64,000 nucleotides of DNA from CAYVAP01 sp964343195 (GTDB lineage: Bacteria > Bacteroidota > Bacteroidia > J057). The translations under genes were made by a program, and so were the position numbers. Every line of letters begins with the position of its first letter. Position 1 is the stretch's first letter. Shown piece by piece: positions 63,885 to 64,000 of this stretch. The notes beneath the pieces are model-generated. The model did no database searches. It saw nothing but the letters and a program-made list of their open reading frames with translations, and was not told the origin of the DNA. The DNA is taken from contig CAYFIR010000005.1 of the NCBI GenBank assembly GCA_964343195.1, positions 79,236-143,235 on the forward strand. The letters are read 5' to 3'.

Positions 63885-64000
63885 AGTGATCAAAAAGGGT
63901 GATCAAAAAGAGTGATCAAAAAGAGTGATCAATGTGATCTCGGTTATCATTGATCACCCCGATCACCCCGATCACCCCGATCACCCCGATCACCCCGATC
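63885..64000. repeat. Mirror-armed GATC repeat element after fabD, continues past the window
   Basis: Left arm: three copies of the 13-base unit (A/G)GTGATCAAAAAG (63885-63923) and a partial fourth. A 10-base perfect inverted repeat, GTGATCAATG (63925-63934) and CATTGATCAC (63948-63957), forms a central hairpin. Right arm: at least five tandem copies of GATCACCCC from 63952 to the window end. The arms carry complementary heptamers (GTGATCA and TGATCAC). About twelve GATC sites lie in 116 bases. Confidence 0.75.

Noticed and set aside
63885..64000. CRISPR array at the right edge
   Set aside because: The units are 9 or 13 bases with no spacers of constant length and variable sequence, and no cas gene is seen.
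63885..64000. Replication origin (because of the dense GATC sites)
   Set aside because: No DnaA boxes, no dnaA, and no AT-rich unwinding region are visible; the GATC cluster is explained by the tandem units.

Overview
The window looks like chromosome of a Bacteroidota bacterium, most likely a free-living, probably marine member of the Saprospiria/Lewinella type (an inference from gene style, not from a search). Reasons: type IX secretion (T9SS) components and cargo (a PorZ-like propeller protein, a PorE-like TPR/propeller/OmpA protein, proteins with C-terminal sorting domains), DUF1573 and DUF6089-like families, many small outer-membrane barrels, a carotenoid hydratase-like gene, general lack of Shine-Dalgarno sequences, and several matches to the Bacteroidota promoter pattern TTTG-N19-21-TAnnTTTG. 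No rRNA, tRNA, CRISPR array, insertion sequence or prophage was seen.

Layout. 1-7251 (minus): an operon of a membrane protein, a 1259-residue NtrY-type histidine kinase, and a very large outer-membrane/surface protein cut by the left edge. 7383-10121 (minus): a GT4 glycosyltransferase and a secreted TPR protein. 10289-14670: ogt, a DUF6089-like barrel, an SdiA-regulated-like lipoprotein coupled to an unknown protein, and hflX. 14812-19125: a 1015-residue membrane/TPR protein facing a zinc-ribbon membrane protein. 19364-26666: a PilJ-type kinase with its response regulator, a second GT4 enzyme, wecB, the PorZ-like protein and a DUF1573 protein. 26825-37535: a flavin reductase-like gene and a minus-strand exopolysaccharide export region (Wzz-like, an eight-SLBB giant, a Wzc-like tyrosine kinase and a Wza-like lipoprotein) into which parE is inserted. 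37954-47529: bacilliredoxin, two secreted proteins, an Ig-like lipoprotein, an MlaE permease and the PorE-like protein. 47724-52137: an MltD-type transglycosylase followed by a tight WD40-DivIVA-TPR operon. 52210-55430: a carotenoid gene, a barrel, tatA and gatA. 55422-57911 (minus): two duplicated barrels and a coupled pair of uncharacterised genes. 58004-64000: a TIGR02594-type wall hydrolase, pepT, a lipid A deacylase-like protein, a 45-residue membrane peptide, an SDR and fabD, with three repeat-rich intergenic regions.

The genes together describe cell-envelope building: surface glycan synthesis and export, outer-membrane proteins, T9SS secretion and peptidoglycan turnover, with housekeeping genes (hflX, parE, gatA, pepT, fabD) scattered between. 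The least explained items are the mirror-armed repeat elements at 60330-60545 and 63885-64000, the WD40-DivIVA-TPR operon, the gene pair at 56794-57911, the paired palindromes at 26129-26167 and the inverted-repeat-bounded segment at 53556-53641.
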